From an uncultured Anaerococcus sp. (lineage in GTDB: Bacteria > Bacillota > Clostridia > Tissierellales > Peptoniphilaceae): 64,000 bases of DNA. Location: contig NZ_CAMXYR010000001.1 in the NCBI RefSeq assembly GCF_947253225.1, forward strand, positions 1-64,000, given 5' to 3'. A program made the translations under genes and the position numbers. Below are positions 16,405 to 24,728 of this stretch, in pieces. Below the pieces are notes generated by a model that was given only the letters and a program-made list of their open reading frames with translations, was not told the DNA's origin and did no database searches. Positions within the stretch are counted from its first letter, which is position 1, and every line of letters begins with the position of its first letter.

Positions 16405-17553
16405 ATGAAAACGCAAAATAGTGAGAGGGTTCACATAGGAATTTTTGGACAAACCAATTCAGGCAAGTCTACCCTCTTTAATTATATGACAGGTACAGAC
16501 ACTGCGATTGTCTCAAGCATTAGAGGAACTACAACTGATCCTATAAGAAAGGCCATGGAGCTTACAGACTTTGGCCCAGTGCTTTTTATTGATACTGCTG
16601 GATTAAATGATGGGACTGCTCTTGGAGAGAAAAGAATTGCAAAGACCAAACAGGTCATTGATAAGTGTGATGTCTTCATCTATTGCCTAAACCTTGGCGA
16701 TGATAGAAAGATACTAACTTTACTAGAGACAACCAGAAAGCCTATCATCTATATAGCTGGCAAACAGGACCTAGATGAAGGACTTGAAATTTTTGAAAAT
16801 TACAAAGACCTTAACCCCCTAAAGATAAATATAAAACTCAAGGATGACAGACTAAAAATATTTGATAAGATAAAAAAACTCTACCAAAAAGAGGACCTAA
16901 GTCTTACCAAGTCTTTGGTTAAGGAGGGAGATGTGGTTGTCTTGGTTATGCCCCAAGATAAGGCTGCCCCAAAAGGAAGGCTTATCAAACCCCAAGTGAT
17001 GACCATTAGAGAGTTAATCGACAAAAATGCCACAGCAATTTCTACAAATTTGGAAAATCTTCCATCTAGCTTGGCAAGGCTTAAAGATAAGCCAGACCTT
17101 GTAATATGCGATTCTCAAGTTTTTAAAGAAACCAGTCAAATTATAGACCAAGGAACAAGGCTTACAAGTTTTTCGGTTCTTTTTTCTGCCTTCAAGGGAG
17201 ATATAAACTACTTTGTCGAGTCTGTAAAAAGACTGGATTATCCTCTAAAAAGAATCCTAATTTCTGAAGCCTGCACCCATCCTCCTATAGATGAGGATAT
17301 TGGAACAGTAAAGATTCCAAAGATGCTAAAGAATAAGTATCCAGACCTAGAAATTGAATTTAATAGAGGTGATGATCCAATAGACTACGATAGATATGAT
17401 TTAATTATAAATTGTGGATCATGTATGTTTAATAGAGCTACTATGCTAAGCAAAGTAGAAAAAGCTAAAGAAAAAAATATCCCAATGACCAATTATGGTA
17501 TAACCATCGCCTACCTCAAAGGAATCCTTGATATGGTAGAATTTCCAAGCTAA
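16405..17553 (+). CDS. hydF: [FeFe]-hydrogenase maturation GTPase HydF
   Basis: A 382-residue GTPase scaffold on which the 2Fe subcluster is assembled and passed to apo-hydrogenase. The P-loop is GQTNSGKST, the G3 region is DTAG, and the G4-like sequence is GKQD. The C-terminal cluster-binding cysteines appear as ACTHPP and NCGSCMFNR, matching the family's CXHX(n)CXXC ligands. The gene starts one base after hydG and ends at a hairpin shared with the convergent hydE. Confidence 0.97.
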   Translation: MKTQNSERVHIGIFGQTNSGKSTLFNYMTGTDTAIVSSIRGTTTDPIRKAMELTDFGPVLFIDTAGLNDGTALGEKRIAKTKQVIDKCDVFIYCLNLGDDRKILTLLETTRKPIIYIAGKQDLDEGLEIFENYKDLNPLKINIKLKDDRLKIFDKIKKLYQKEDLSLTKSLVKEGDVVVLVMPQDKAAPKGRLIKPQVMTIRELIDKNATAISTNLENLPSSLARLKDKPDLVICDSQVFKETSQIIDQGTRLTSFSVLFSAFKGDINYFVESVKRLDYPLKRILISEACTHPPIDEDIGTVKIPKMLKNKYPDLEIEFNRGDDPIDYDRYDLIINCGSCMFNRATMLSKVEKAKEKNIPMTNYGITIAYLKGILDMVEFPS

Positions 17554-17557
17554 AATT

Positions 17558-17592
17558 AGCCCAAGGTTTCTTAAAAACTTTGGGCTTTTTTA
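17558..17592 (+). terminator. Terminator between hydF and hydE
   Basis: A 12-bp stem (17558-17569 with 17575-17586, AGCCCAAGGTTT/AAACTTTGGGCT, one G:T pair) followed by six T on the plus strand. The minus side has only a short T run, so it mainly ends hydF transcripts. Confidence 0.88.
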
Positions 17593-18633
17593 TGAGTATC
17601 TTCTTGTTTCTTTGTCGTAGGTGATTACATCTCCCCTATCTGTTACTATTTGATATCCTGCGTTTTTTATCCTAAGTTCAAGGCAAGCCCTACATTCTGC
17701 TGCCTCGTCTCCCGTACAAATTTTATTATCATAGAGAGAATATTTTTCCCTTACCATTGTTGGTGAAAGGTTTGGCATAAGGACGTTTGCTCCTGCTTGA
17801 AGGCCTCTTTCTCTACCGAGAGGATTGATTGTTCCAAGGGCAGTTGTAGCTGGTATAAGTGCATAAGGAAAGAGTATTCTTAGAATTGAGACAAGCCTTA
17901 GGGTCATTTCAAAAGAGCCATTAGGAAAATCCCTGAAGGGAGTATCATGTTGGGTCATAAAGGGTCCGATTCCAATCATAGCTGGTTGCAATTCCTGCAA
18001 AAATCTTAGGTCTTTAATCAAACTTTCAGTCGTTTGGTAGGGAGATCCAACCATAAAGCCTCCACCTACTTGAAAGCCGATTTCCTTGAGGTCTTTTAGG
18101 GCTTGTCTTCTATTTTCAAAGCTCATTGATGATGGGTGAAGCTTTTGGTAGTGGTCTTTGTCGGATGTTTCTTGCCTCAACAGGTACCTATCAGCTCCAG
18201 CTTCAAATAATCTTTCATAGGATTGATAAGACCTTTCCCCCAAAGATAGGGTTATGGCTATATCCTCATGGAGGGATTTTATTGTCTTTACAATATCAAC
18301 AAGCAAATCATCGGTGAAGTGTCCATCTTCTCCACCTTGGAGGACAAAAGTCCTGTAGCCTAGCTTATAGCCAAGTTTAGCACAGTCTATGATATCTTCC
18401 TTACTTAGCCTATACCTTTCTACATTAGCATTAGATTTTCTAATTCCACAATAATAGCAGTCATTTTTACAGATATTTGAAAACTCTATAAGACCTCTGA
18501 CGTAAACCTTATCGCCATAGATTTCTCTTCTTATGGCATCAGCCTTTTTGTTAAGCACATCTGTTAGACTATCATCTTCAATCCATCTTTTAAGAGTTTT
18601 ATCATCATAATATTTTTCGTTTTTTAGTTGCAT
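17590..18633 (-). CDS. hydE: [FeFe]-hydrogenase maturase HydE (radical SAM)
   Basis: A 347-residue radical SAM enzyme of the BioB-like HydE family, needed to build the azadithiolate-bridged subcluster from the HydG product. The CX3CX2C motif is NICKNDCYYCGIR near residue 56. The downstream SAM-binding and barrel signatures are VLQGGED, LSLGERS and QETSDKDHY. The auxiliary C-terminal cysteine set (CTGDEAAECRAC) is also seen. It is transcribed convergently to hydGF rather than with them and has its own promoter and a terminator-like leader. Confidence 0.95.
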   Translation of the reverse strand: MQLKNEKYYDDKTLKRWIEDDSLTDVLNKKADAIRREIYGDKVYVRGLIEFSNICKNDCYYCGIRKSNANVERYRLSKEDIIDCAKLGYKLGYRTFVLQGGEDGHFTDDLLVDIVKTIKSLHEDIAITLSLGERSYQSYERLFEAGADRYLLRQETSDKDHYQKLHPSSMSFENRRQALKDLKEIGFQVGGGFMVGSPYQTTESLIKDLRFLQELQPAMIGIGPFMTQHDTPFRDFPNGSFEMTLRLVSILRILFPYALIPATTALGTINPLGRERGLQAGANVLMPNLSPTMVREKYSLYDNKICTGDEAAECRACLELRIKNAGYQIVTDRGDVITYDKETRRYS

Positions 18634-18651
18634 AAAACCTCTTACTTTCTA

Positions 18652-18708
18652 TAAAAAAATGAGGAGACTATGCAAAAGCAGTATTCACTTCTGCAACAGC
18701 CTCCTTGG
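18652..18708 (-). terminator. Leader hairpin with T tract before hydE
   Basis: On the minus strand GGAGGCTGTTGCAGAAG pairs with the CTGCTTTTGCATAGTCTCC side (G:T pairs and one bulge), followed by seven T, about 20 bases before the hydE ATG and downstream of its promoter. It could end read-through from the gene at 18770 or attenuate hydE. Confidence 0.7.
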
Positions 18709-18732
18709 GTTTGGTAAAATAAATTCATTTAT

Positions 18733-18760
18733 AGTATACTGCTGTTTGTTTTATTTGCAA
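18733..18760 (-). promoter_or_regulatory. Promoter of hydE
   Basis: TTGCAA (18755-18760), 16-base spacer, TATACT (18733-18738) on the minus strand. This places the hairpin at 18652-18708 inside the hydE leader. Confidence 0.6.
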
Positions 18761-18769
18761 ACAAAAGCC

Positions 18770-19408
18770 TTATCTAAAGTTTTCAAGTTCTTCTTTGGAA
18801 AAAAGTCTATAGGGAAATTTAGACCTTTTTATCTTGGCTTTATACTCGTAAAGATTATTGGCAAGTTTGCTTGTGAAATACTCATCTAATTGGTATATCC
18901 TTGTCTTAACTTCATCAGATAAGAGACTGTTCTTATCCAAATTTTCGAGATTACCCAACTCCTTTGATGAACCATCTATAAGAAAATACAAATACTGGCT
19001 AAGATAATCGTAGTCGTTATAATCATACTTATACAAGAAGCTCTCAATAAAGGCTATCTCCTTTTCACTAAGATTTACCTCACCCCAATAAGAGCTAATG
19101 CTCTTTATAGGGAATGTATGAGTTATGGCAATTCTTGCAAGGAAAAAATATGAATCAGCCCTGAGCAAGTCATAGGCAAAGAGGTTTGCCTTTAGACCCT
19201 TATCGTAAGCTTGTCCTAGGCTTGCAAGGCTAGCTGAAGCGAAGGCAAGGTCAGGGTCTAACCCCAAGTCTTTTGACATTTTTTCTGCTACTTGTCCCAT
19301 CTGCCAAGCCTTTAATAGCCAAGGGCCTGGATTTTTTGCAAAGGCCACTTCTAAATAATTAATAACCTTGTCTTTGTTTGCAATGTTTCCATATCCATTT
19401 TTATACAT
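18770..19408 (-). CDS. HD-domain-like protein without catalytic residues
   Basis: A 212-residue protein. Its order of segments resembles small HD phosphohydrolases: a helix with AWQMGQVAEKMSKDLGLDPDLAFASASLASLGQ where such enzymes have H...AGLLHDIG, then IAITHTFPIKS and YNDYDYLSQYLYFLIDG (compare YDDYDRLIQ...DG). The His and His-Asp metal ligands are absent; SL occupies the HD position. If related, it is probably inactive as a phosphohydrolase and may act by binding. It overlaps the acyl-ACP thioesterase gene by 8 bases, last in a four-gene operon. Confidence 0.5.
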   Translation of the reverse strand: MYKNGYGNIANKDKVINYLEVAFAKNPGPWLLKAWQMGQVAEKMSKDLGLDPDLAFASASLASLGQAYDKGLKANLFAYDLLRADSYFFLARIAITHTFPIKSISSYWGEVNLSEKEIAFIESFLYKYDYNDYDYLSQYLYFLIDGSSKELGNLENLDKNSLLSDEVKTRIYQLDEYFTSKLANNLYEYKAKIKRSKFPYRLFSKEELENFR

Positions 19409-20099
19409 AAGTTTTTATCTTTCCTAAGCAGTAAATACTGCCATCTTCAACTGATTTTAGAGAGAAATCTATCTCTTTTTCAAATTTTTGGGCAAAGCCT
19501 CTTACAAATTCCTTGTTTCTAATCTCATTTCTGTAAACTAAGTTGATATTTTTAATATCTCCATCATCTATTCCTGTGATTTCCTTAATCAAATCGAAAT
19601 ATACAGCATTATTTACATGGAAATTACTATCAAGGTCTGCCTTTCTAATCTCAAGGTCTTTTATATAGTCCAAATTTTTCTCATAAGTAGCTTTTTCTAC
19701 TAGGTAGATTGCTTCTTCCTTTCCATAAGCTTTCTCCAAATCTTCGGGGATTTTTATAGGTCTCATCTTAGCTAGGTCAACCAACATAAGGGTTGCCTTG
19801 GCTCTTGCCAAGATTTTCCCATCTTTTTCAACAAAAAAATCCCTATAAGCGTAAAATTTGTTCATGTGGGTTGGAAGGGTCGTGATTTTTATATCATATC
19901 CATTTCTTATTGGACTTATAAGGTCTATATCCCATTGATAAACAATCCACCTATACTTAGTCATATCTATATTCTCTTCTAGGATGTTGGCTTGGTCTAT
20001 GCTAACATCGAGCATAAGACTTGCAAGATTTCTCAAGCTGATATTCCCATAAGAATCACAAAACATAGACCCAAGCTTATAATTTTTGCTATATCTCAT
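19401..20099 (-). CDS. Acyl-ACP thioesterase
   Basis: About 232 residues, of the FatA/FatB-like acyl-ACP thioesterase family with a double hot-dog fold. N-terminal hot-dog features are YRWIVYQWDIDL and ITTLPTHMNKFYAYRDF. The catalytic region in the second half is DSNFHVNNAVYFD (Asn/His). These enzymes release free fatty acids from acyl-ACP in the cytoplasm and help set membrane lipid composition. The in-frame ATG at 20123 lies within mgtE; the ATG at 20099 follows AAAGGAAAATT and is preferred. It is cotranscribed with mgtE and the HD-like gene. Confidence 0.9.
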   Translation of the reverse strand: MRYSKNYKLGSMFCDSYGNISLRNLASLMLDVSIDQANILEENIDMTKYRWIVYQWDIDLISPIRNGYDIKITTLPTHMNKFYAYRDFFVEKDGKILARAKATLMLVDLAKMRPIKIPEDLEKAYGKEEAIYLVEKATYEKNLDYIKDLEIRKADLDSNFHVNNAVYFDLIKEITGIDDGDIKNINLVYRNEIRNKEFVRGFAQKFEKEIDFSLKSVEDGSIYCLGKIKTYV

Positions 20100-20109
20100 A
20101 ATTTTCCTT

Positions 20110-21480
20110 TTAGAGAGGAGCAACTTCTATAAACATTTGGGCTATGTTAAAGTAAACTATAAGCCCTAAAGAATCTACAATTGTTGTAATTAGAGGACTA
20201 GCCATGATGGCTGGGTCTAGGCCTAACTTGCTTGCTCCCATTGGCAAAAGTGCTCCAACAACTTTAGCAGTAACAACTATAAAAAGAAGGGTTACTCCGA
20301 CTATTAGGGCAATTTCTAAGCCCACCTTATCAAAGAACATACATTTTAGAAAACCTACAAGGGCAAGGCATGCCCCAGAAATTAGTCCGACCCTACACTC
20401 CTTCCAAACAACTTTTGCCCAATCAGATAATTTGATATCTTGGGTTGCCATGGCACGAATAACTAGGGTTGATGCTTGACTTCCTGCATTTCCTCCTGAG
20501 TCTGTTAGCATAGGAATGAACATATTTAGGGCAATTATGGATTGAATTACTGCCTCATAGCTTCTTAATATTGTGGATGTAAATGCTGATGATATCATTA
20601 GAAACATCAGCCAAGGAATCCTATTTTTTGCAAGTTCCCATGCGCTCATTTTGCTATACTCTTCTTCTTCTGGAGTTGTAGCTGCCATGATTTGAAAGTC
20701 TTCTGTGGCTTCTTGTTCGATTATCCACATGATATCGTCAACTGTGATGATACCAACAAGCCTATTCTCGTTATCAACAACTGGAAGAACAGTAAATCCA
20801 TATTTCTTAAAAGTTCTTGCCACATCTTCTTGGTCATCAAAAGTCTTTACACTAATTACATCTTCATAAAGAAGGGTAGCAATCCTCGTATCTTCATCAT
20901 TTGTAACTATATTTCTTAGAGAAACATAACCGAGTAGTTTTTTTGTAGCATCTGTTACATAACAGGTGTAGACAGTTACCTTATCATTCCCGACTCTTTT
21001 GATTGTTGCAAGAGCTTCTTTTACTGTCATATCTATTTTTAGCTCTACAAACTCTGGTGTCATAAGACTTGCCGCAGAATCTTCTGGGAATTTAAGGTAC
21101 TGGTTAACCTTCTTCCTCTTCTCTGGATCAGTATTTCTTAAGATTTTTTGAACAATTGATGCCGGCATTTCCTCCAAGGTATCAATCATATCGTCAAAGT
21201 CTAGCTCATCAAGGAGGAGGTTGTATTCGCTATCATTAAGACCAGTCTTAATTTTTTCCTTATCTTCTGGCTCAAGCTCAGCAAATACCTCAATAGCATC
21301 ATCTTTTTTTAGGAGTCTGAATACCAAAAGGGCATCTTCTGAATTAAGACTTGAGATAAATTCTTCTATATCTACAGGGTTAGTTCTTCTCAAAAGCTTG
21401 GCAAGGTTAGTCCCATCCCTTTTTTCAAGAAGGTTTTTTAGCTCGTCAAGCCTTTTGGAGTAATCAGTATATTTTTCCAT
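20110..21480 (-). CDS. mgtE: Magnesium transporter MgtE
   Basis: A 456-residue Mg2+ channel/transporter. A cytoplasmic N domain of acidic helical repeats (about 1-135) is followed by two CBS domains (about 140-260, SLRNIVTNDEDTRI and FTVLPVVDNENRLVGIITVDD) and a five-helix membrane domain. The pore signature GGNAGSQAST near residue 327 is intact. In known MgtE, Mg2+ bound between the N and CBS domains closes the channel. It is directly downstream of the S41 protease. Confidence 0.97.
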   Translation of the reverse strand: MEKYTDYSKRLDELKNLLEKRDGTNLAKLLRRTNPVDIEEFISSLNSEDALLVFRLLKKDDAIEVFAELEPEDKEKIKTGLNDSEYNLLLDELDFDDMIDTLEEMPASIVQKILRNTDPEKRKKVNQYLKFPEDSAASLMTPEFVELKIDMTVKEALATIKRVGNDKVTVYTCYVTDATKKLLGYVSLRNIVTNDEDTRIATLLYEDVISVKTFDDQEDVARTFKKYGFTVLPVVDNENRLVGIITVDDIMWIIEQEATEDFQIMAATTPEEEEYSKMSAWELAKNRIPWLMFLMISSAFTSTILRSYEAVIQSIIALNMFIPMLTDSGGNAGSQASTLVIRAMATQDIKLSDWAKVVWKECRVGLISGACLALVGFLKCMFFDKVGLEIALIVGVTLLFIVVTAKVVGALLPMGASKLGLDPAIMASPLITTIVDSLGLIVYFNIAQMFIEVAPL

Positions 21481-22689
21481 CTATTTACCCATTTCTTTAA
21501 GCAATTCTTCCAAGGCCTTTTGGTATTGGCTATCTTTTTCAAAGTTTTCTTCCTTGATTTCAAGGTCCTTATCTTCACTTTCTACCTCGATATCAGGTTC
21601 AACCCCTACCTTATTTATTTTCGCTCCACTTGGAGTGTGGTATTCACTTATTGTGATTTTAGCTCCACTTCCATCATTTAGAGGGAAAAGTTTTTGGACA
21701 ATTCCCTTACCAAAGGTCTTTTTGCCGATTATCTTGGCTCTCTTCCTATCCTTTAAAGCTCCAGATAAGATTTCACTTGCTGATGCAGAATTTTCATTTA
21801 CAAGAACAGTCATAGGAATCTTATCTGCCTCTTGGTCAGATTCTTCGGTTATGACCTTGCCATTTTTGTCTTCTGTAGTTACAATAACTCCCTTATCTAG
21901 GAACTTATCTGCTATTTCAAGGCAAACATCAAGAGAACCTCCTGGGTTGTTTCTAAGATCCATTACCAAACCATCAATGCCAGCATCCTTTAATTTCTTG
22001 TAGGATTTTTCAAAGTCTTCACCAGTCACATCATCAAAGGACTTGATGTGGATATAGCCAATCTTTTTGCCCTCAACTTCTCTTATGCTTTCATCTATGG
22101 TATCAACTTTTACATCTCTTCTATCAACCTTTAAGTCTATATCCTCACCATCTGGTTTAGCCTCACTTACTCTTTTTATGGTTATATTTACAGTAGTATC
22201 CTTATCGCCCTTCATTAAAGCAACTGCTTCTTCCATTTGCTCGGCACTAAATTCCTTGCCTTCGACCTTTACTATATAATCTCCCGCCTTTAGACCTGCT
22301 TCTTTGGCTGGAGAATCATCAAAGACTTGGACAACTTTAATGTAGCCTTCCTTGCTTGCCTGAACCAAAACCCCTATTCCCTTGTATCTACCATCCAAGG
22401 TTTCCATGAGTTTTTTAAACTCATCCTTGGTGAAATATTGGGTATATGGGTCTTTAAGATTGGCAAACATCCCCTTAAAGGAACCTTCATAAAGATCATC
22501 CTCCTTATAATCAAAAAGGAAGTTTTTGTCTATCAGATTTTCAAGCATCTCCATCTTTTCTAAATGCTCTTCTCCCTTACTTGTTAGCTTATCAGTTTGA
22601 ATATTTTGATTTAGGCCTATAATAAAGCCTGCAAAACCTAGTCCTGCTCCTAGGGCTAGGACTAAAATAAATTTTCCTAATTTTTTCAT
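21481..22689 (-). CDS. S41-family C-terminal processing protease (CtpA/CtpB-like)
   Basis: A 402-residue exported serine protease. An N-terminal signal anchor (LGKFILVLALGAGLGFAGFII) is followed by a PDZ domain (about 85-180, KEAGLKAGDYIVKV) and the S41 protease core. The catalytic Ser lies in NENSASASEI and the Lys about 25 residues on in the KKTFGKG segment. DLRNNPGGSLDVCLEIA is a family hallmark. CtpB-type enzymes cut exposed C termini of extracytoplasmic proteins. Its stop codon directly abuts the mgtE start. Confidence 0.95.
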   Translation of the reverse strand: MKKLGKFILVLALGAGLGFAGFIIGLNQNIQTDKLTSKGEEHLEKMEMLENLIDKNFLFDYKEDDLYEGSFKGMFANLKDPYTQYFTKDEFKKLMETLDGRYKGIGVLVQASKEGYIKVVQVFDDSPAKEAGLKAGDYIVKVEGKEFSAEQMEEAVALMKGDKDTTVNITIKRVSEAKPDGEDIDLKVDRRDVKVDTIDESIREVEGKKIGYIHIKSFDDVTGEDFEKSYKKLKDAGIDGLVMDLRNNPGGSLDVCLEIADKFLDKGVIVTTEDKNGKVITEESDQEADKIPMTVLVNENSASASEILSGALKDRKRAKIIGKKTFGKGIVQKLFPLNDGSGAKITISEYHTPSGAKINKVGVEPDIEVESEDKDLEIKEENFEKDSQYQKALEELLKEMGK

Positions 22690-22804
22690 ACTACCTCCGT
22701 TATGTATAGGTATATCATATCACAAAATCATTTAAAATAAATAAAGTAAGATAAAAAAGCTTTAAATATAACCTAATGAGGTCAATTTATATTTTGCCAA
22801 ATTA

Positions 22805-22813
22805 TGGTATAAT
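22805..22813 (+). promoter_or_regulatory. Extended -10 promoter of the secreted helical pair
   Basis: TGGTATAAT (TG at 22805-22806, TATAAT 22808-22813), about 33 bases before the first ATG, with AAGGAG in between. No good -35 box, as is usual for extended -10 promoters. Confidence 0.65.
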
Positions 22814-22846
22814 AAAGCAAACAAATAATATATAAAGGAGTTTTGT

Positions 22847-23191
22847 ATGATTAAGAAAAAAATAGCTAAACTAGCAATCGCCCTAACACTTGTAACATCC
22901 TTTGTGATGGGTCCTGTTACCAGCTCATACACAGTTGTAGAAGCAAAAAGCACCCAAGTATCCCAAGAAAAGATTAATGAATTACAATCAAAAGCAAATG
23001 AACTTAGAGCTGCTGTTCGTGAAAATAGAATAAAGGCAAAGGCTTGCGAAATGTTATTAAATGATTTCCCTCAATTAGTCAAATCTGTCAGAGGAGATTT
23101 GGAAAAGTTAGTTAAACGTTCAGAAAAAACTCGTCAAGATTCCCAAAAACTGCTTGATGATATTGAAAACTATTTGAAGGAGATTAAATAA
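22847..23191 (+). CDS. Small secreted helical protein A (unknown)
   Basis: A 114-residue protein I do not recognise. A signal peptide (KKKIAKLAIALTLVTSFVMG...EA) precedes about 80 residues of charged, predicted helical sequence rich in Lys, Glu, Arg and Leu, with heptad-like spacing. The C-terminal 45 residues (from KACEMLLNDFPQLVKSV) are paralogous to the C terminus of the next gene (EAAKTLLNEFPKLVASV). The stop overlaps the next ATG (TAATG), so the two are translated together. No anchor motif is present, so the protein should be released or bound to the surface by a partner. Confidence 0.85.
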   Translation: MIKKKIAKLAIALTLVTSFVMGPVTSSYTVVEAKSTQVSQEKINELQSKANELRAAVRENRIKAKACEMLLNDFPQLVKSVRGDLEKLVKRSEKTRQDSQKLLDDIENYLKEIK

Positions 23192-23871
23192 TGAGAAACA
23201 AAAAAATTTTAGCCTGCCTTTTAGCTGTTAATTTTATATTTGCTGGATCTTTAGTCCCAACTCATAGTGTAAGCTATGCAACCGAAGAAGCGGTAAAAGA
23301 AGAAAGTTTAGTAGAGTATGATGATGAAAGCTTAGACGATACCATTAATGAAGATTCAGAAGATATCGAGCTTAACGAAGTTTATGGCCAAAATAGATCT
23401 GTCTCATCCCCTAAAACTTCATCACCAGATAAAGACCTTGGTATTCAAAAAAGCGAGTTGGAATATGCTATAAATGATTATTATAATATTATTAGTACAG
23501 AGGTTTTCAAAAACTTATCAACTCCAAAAATCCAAAATTCTTACACTAAGGCTATAGAAAATGGTAGAATGGTTTTGAAAAATCAAAGCAATGATTATGA
23601 AGCACTAAGACTAGCTACTCTTAATATAAATGAAGCTAAGTCAAAACTTAAAAAATGTGCTCAACTTACCTTAAATCTAAAAGATCTAAATTACTCTATA
23701 GATGAGAATGAGATAACTGTAGAAGCTGCAAAAACTTTATTAAATGAATTTCCTAAGTTAGTTGCAAGTGTAAAAGGTGAGTTAGAAAATCAAATTAAAA
23801 AATCTGAAAAAACTCTAAGAGACAGTAAAAGTCTAGTTAATGACATTAAATCTTACCTAAACAACCTATAA
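23191..23871 (+). CDS. Secreted helical protein B with FIVAR-like segment (unknown)
   Basis: A 226-residue exported protein, not recognised. The signal peptide ends near SVSYA. Next comes an acidic, probably disordered region (about 30-75, rich in Glu, Asp and Ser). A helical segment (about 85-150) has YTKAIENGRMVLKNQSNDYEALRLATLNINEAKSKL, which looks like a FIVAR domain as found in Gram-positive surface proteins. The C-terminal module shared with protein A follows (from EAAKTLLNEFPKLVASVKGELE). No LPXTG, lipobox or membrane anchor. A strong terminator follows. Confidence 0.85.
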   Translation: MRNKKILACLLAVNFIFAGSLVPTHSVSYATEEAVKEESLVEYDDESLDDTINEDSEDIELNEVYGQNRSVSSPKTSSPDKDLGIQKSELEYAINDYYNIISTEVFKNLSTPKIQNSYTKAIENGRMVLKNQSNDYEALRLATLNINEAKSKLKKCAQLTLNLKDLNYSIDENEITVEAAKTLLNEFPKLVASVKGELENQIKKSEKTLRDSKSLVNDIKSYLNNL

Positions 23872-23897
23872 TTTTTAGGTCAGGCTAATTAAATAAT

Positions 23898-23925
23898 CCA
23901 GCCCAACTAAGGGCTGGTTTTTGTT
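23898..23925 (+). terminator. Terminator of the secreted helical pair
   Basis: CCAGCCC (23898-23904) pairs with GGGCTGG (23911-23917), followed by a T-rich tail on the plus strand. Confidence 0.9.
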
Positions 23926-24000
23926 TGCTTAAAATTTTGCAATCTTTTCCGGTTGTGGTTAAGTGTTAAAGCATTTATCACAAAAACCTAGGAGGATATT

Positions 24001-24558
24001 TTGGATACAGGATCATTATTAGTGTTATCAGTTGGGCTTGCCATGGACGCCTTTGCCGCAAGTATTTGCAAGGGCCTGTCAGAAAAAACTCACTCTATCA
24101 AAAACAGCTTGTCCATAGGGATTTGCTTTGGATTTTTTCAAGCCTTGATGCCAGTTGTCGGATTTTTGTTGGGAAGAAACTATGCAGAAGCAATTAGGTC
24201 TATAGACCACTGGATAGCCTTTTTCCTCCTAGGTCTTCTAGGCTTACAAATGATTAAAGAGTCAAGAGAAGCCTACTGCGAGGTAAACCACGGTTTCGAC
24301 TTAGGAAGTTTAACTAAGATGGGAATTGCCACATCCATTGATGCCCTAGCTGTTGGGGTTGGTCTAGCTTTTCTTAATATAGACATCATCAAATCTGCAT
24401 CTACTATCGGTATAATAACCGCCCTTCTTTCAATAGTAGGATTTAAGATAGGCTCCAAACTCGGCATGAAAAGCAAGCAAGCTTCAGAATTAATTGGTGG
24501 ATTAATCCTTATAGGCCTCGGAATAAAAATCCTCATAGAACACATATTTTTCCATTAA
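24001..24558 (+). CDS. mntP: Manganese efflux pump MntP
   Basis: A 185-residue, six-helix exporter of the MntP (YebN) family, a LysE-fold pump that removes excess Mn2+. The family repeats are seen as GLAMDAFAASICKGL near the N terminus and ATSIDALAVGVGLAF in the second half, each with the conserved membrane Asp. The start is TTG at 24001, 5-6 bases after AGGAGG; no upstream ATG fits. The leader is only about 70 bases and shows no recognisable yybP-ykoY manganese riboswitch. Confidence 0.93.
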   Translation: MDTGSLLVLSVGLAMDAFAASICKGLSEKTHSIKNSLSIGICFGFFQALMPVVGFLLGRNYAEAIRSIDHWIAFFLLGLLGLQMIKESREAYCEVNHGFDLGSLTKMGIATSIDALAVGVGLAFLNIDIIKSASTIGIITALLSIVGFKIGSKLGMKSKQASELIGGLILIGLGIKILIEHIFFH

Positions 24559-24612
24559 AAACCCAAGTTAGAAATTTTTACATATCTTTAATTCAATAAA
24601 ATTATAAAAAGA

Positions 24613-24656
24613 AGCGACTACAATCTCCTACAATGAGATTACTAGTCGCTCCTTTT
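24613..24656. terminator. Bidirectional terminator between mntP and uraA
   Basis: AGCGACTA (24613-24620) pairs with TAGTCGCT (24643-24650), with inner pairs AATCTC/GAGATT. The plus side is followed by CCTTTTCTTT and the minus side by TCTTTTTATAATTTT. It serves two convergent genes. Confidence 0.85.
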
Positions 24657-24728
24657 CTTTGCTCTTAATATTAAGATACTTCCTCTACCCTAAAAATTCT
24701 TAGCAAGGAATTTTTACTTACTATAAAT

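Noticed and set aside
22762..22953. A 63-residue minus-strand ORF overlapping the first secreted helical gene
   Set aside because: Antisense to a gene with promoter, ribosome site and signal peptide; no ribosome site of its own.
23926..24000. A yybP-ykoY manganese riboswitch before mntP
   Set aside because: The gap after the preceding terminator is only about 75 bases and none of the conserved loop sequences is present.
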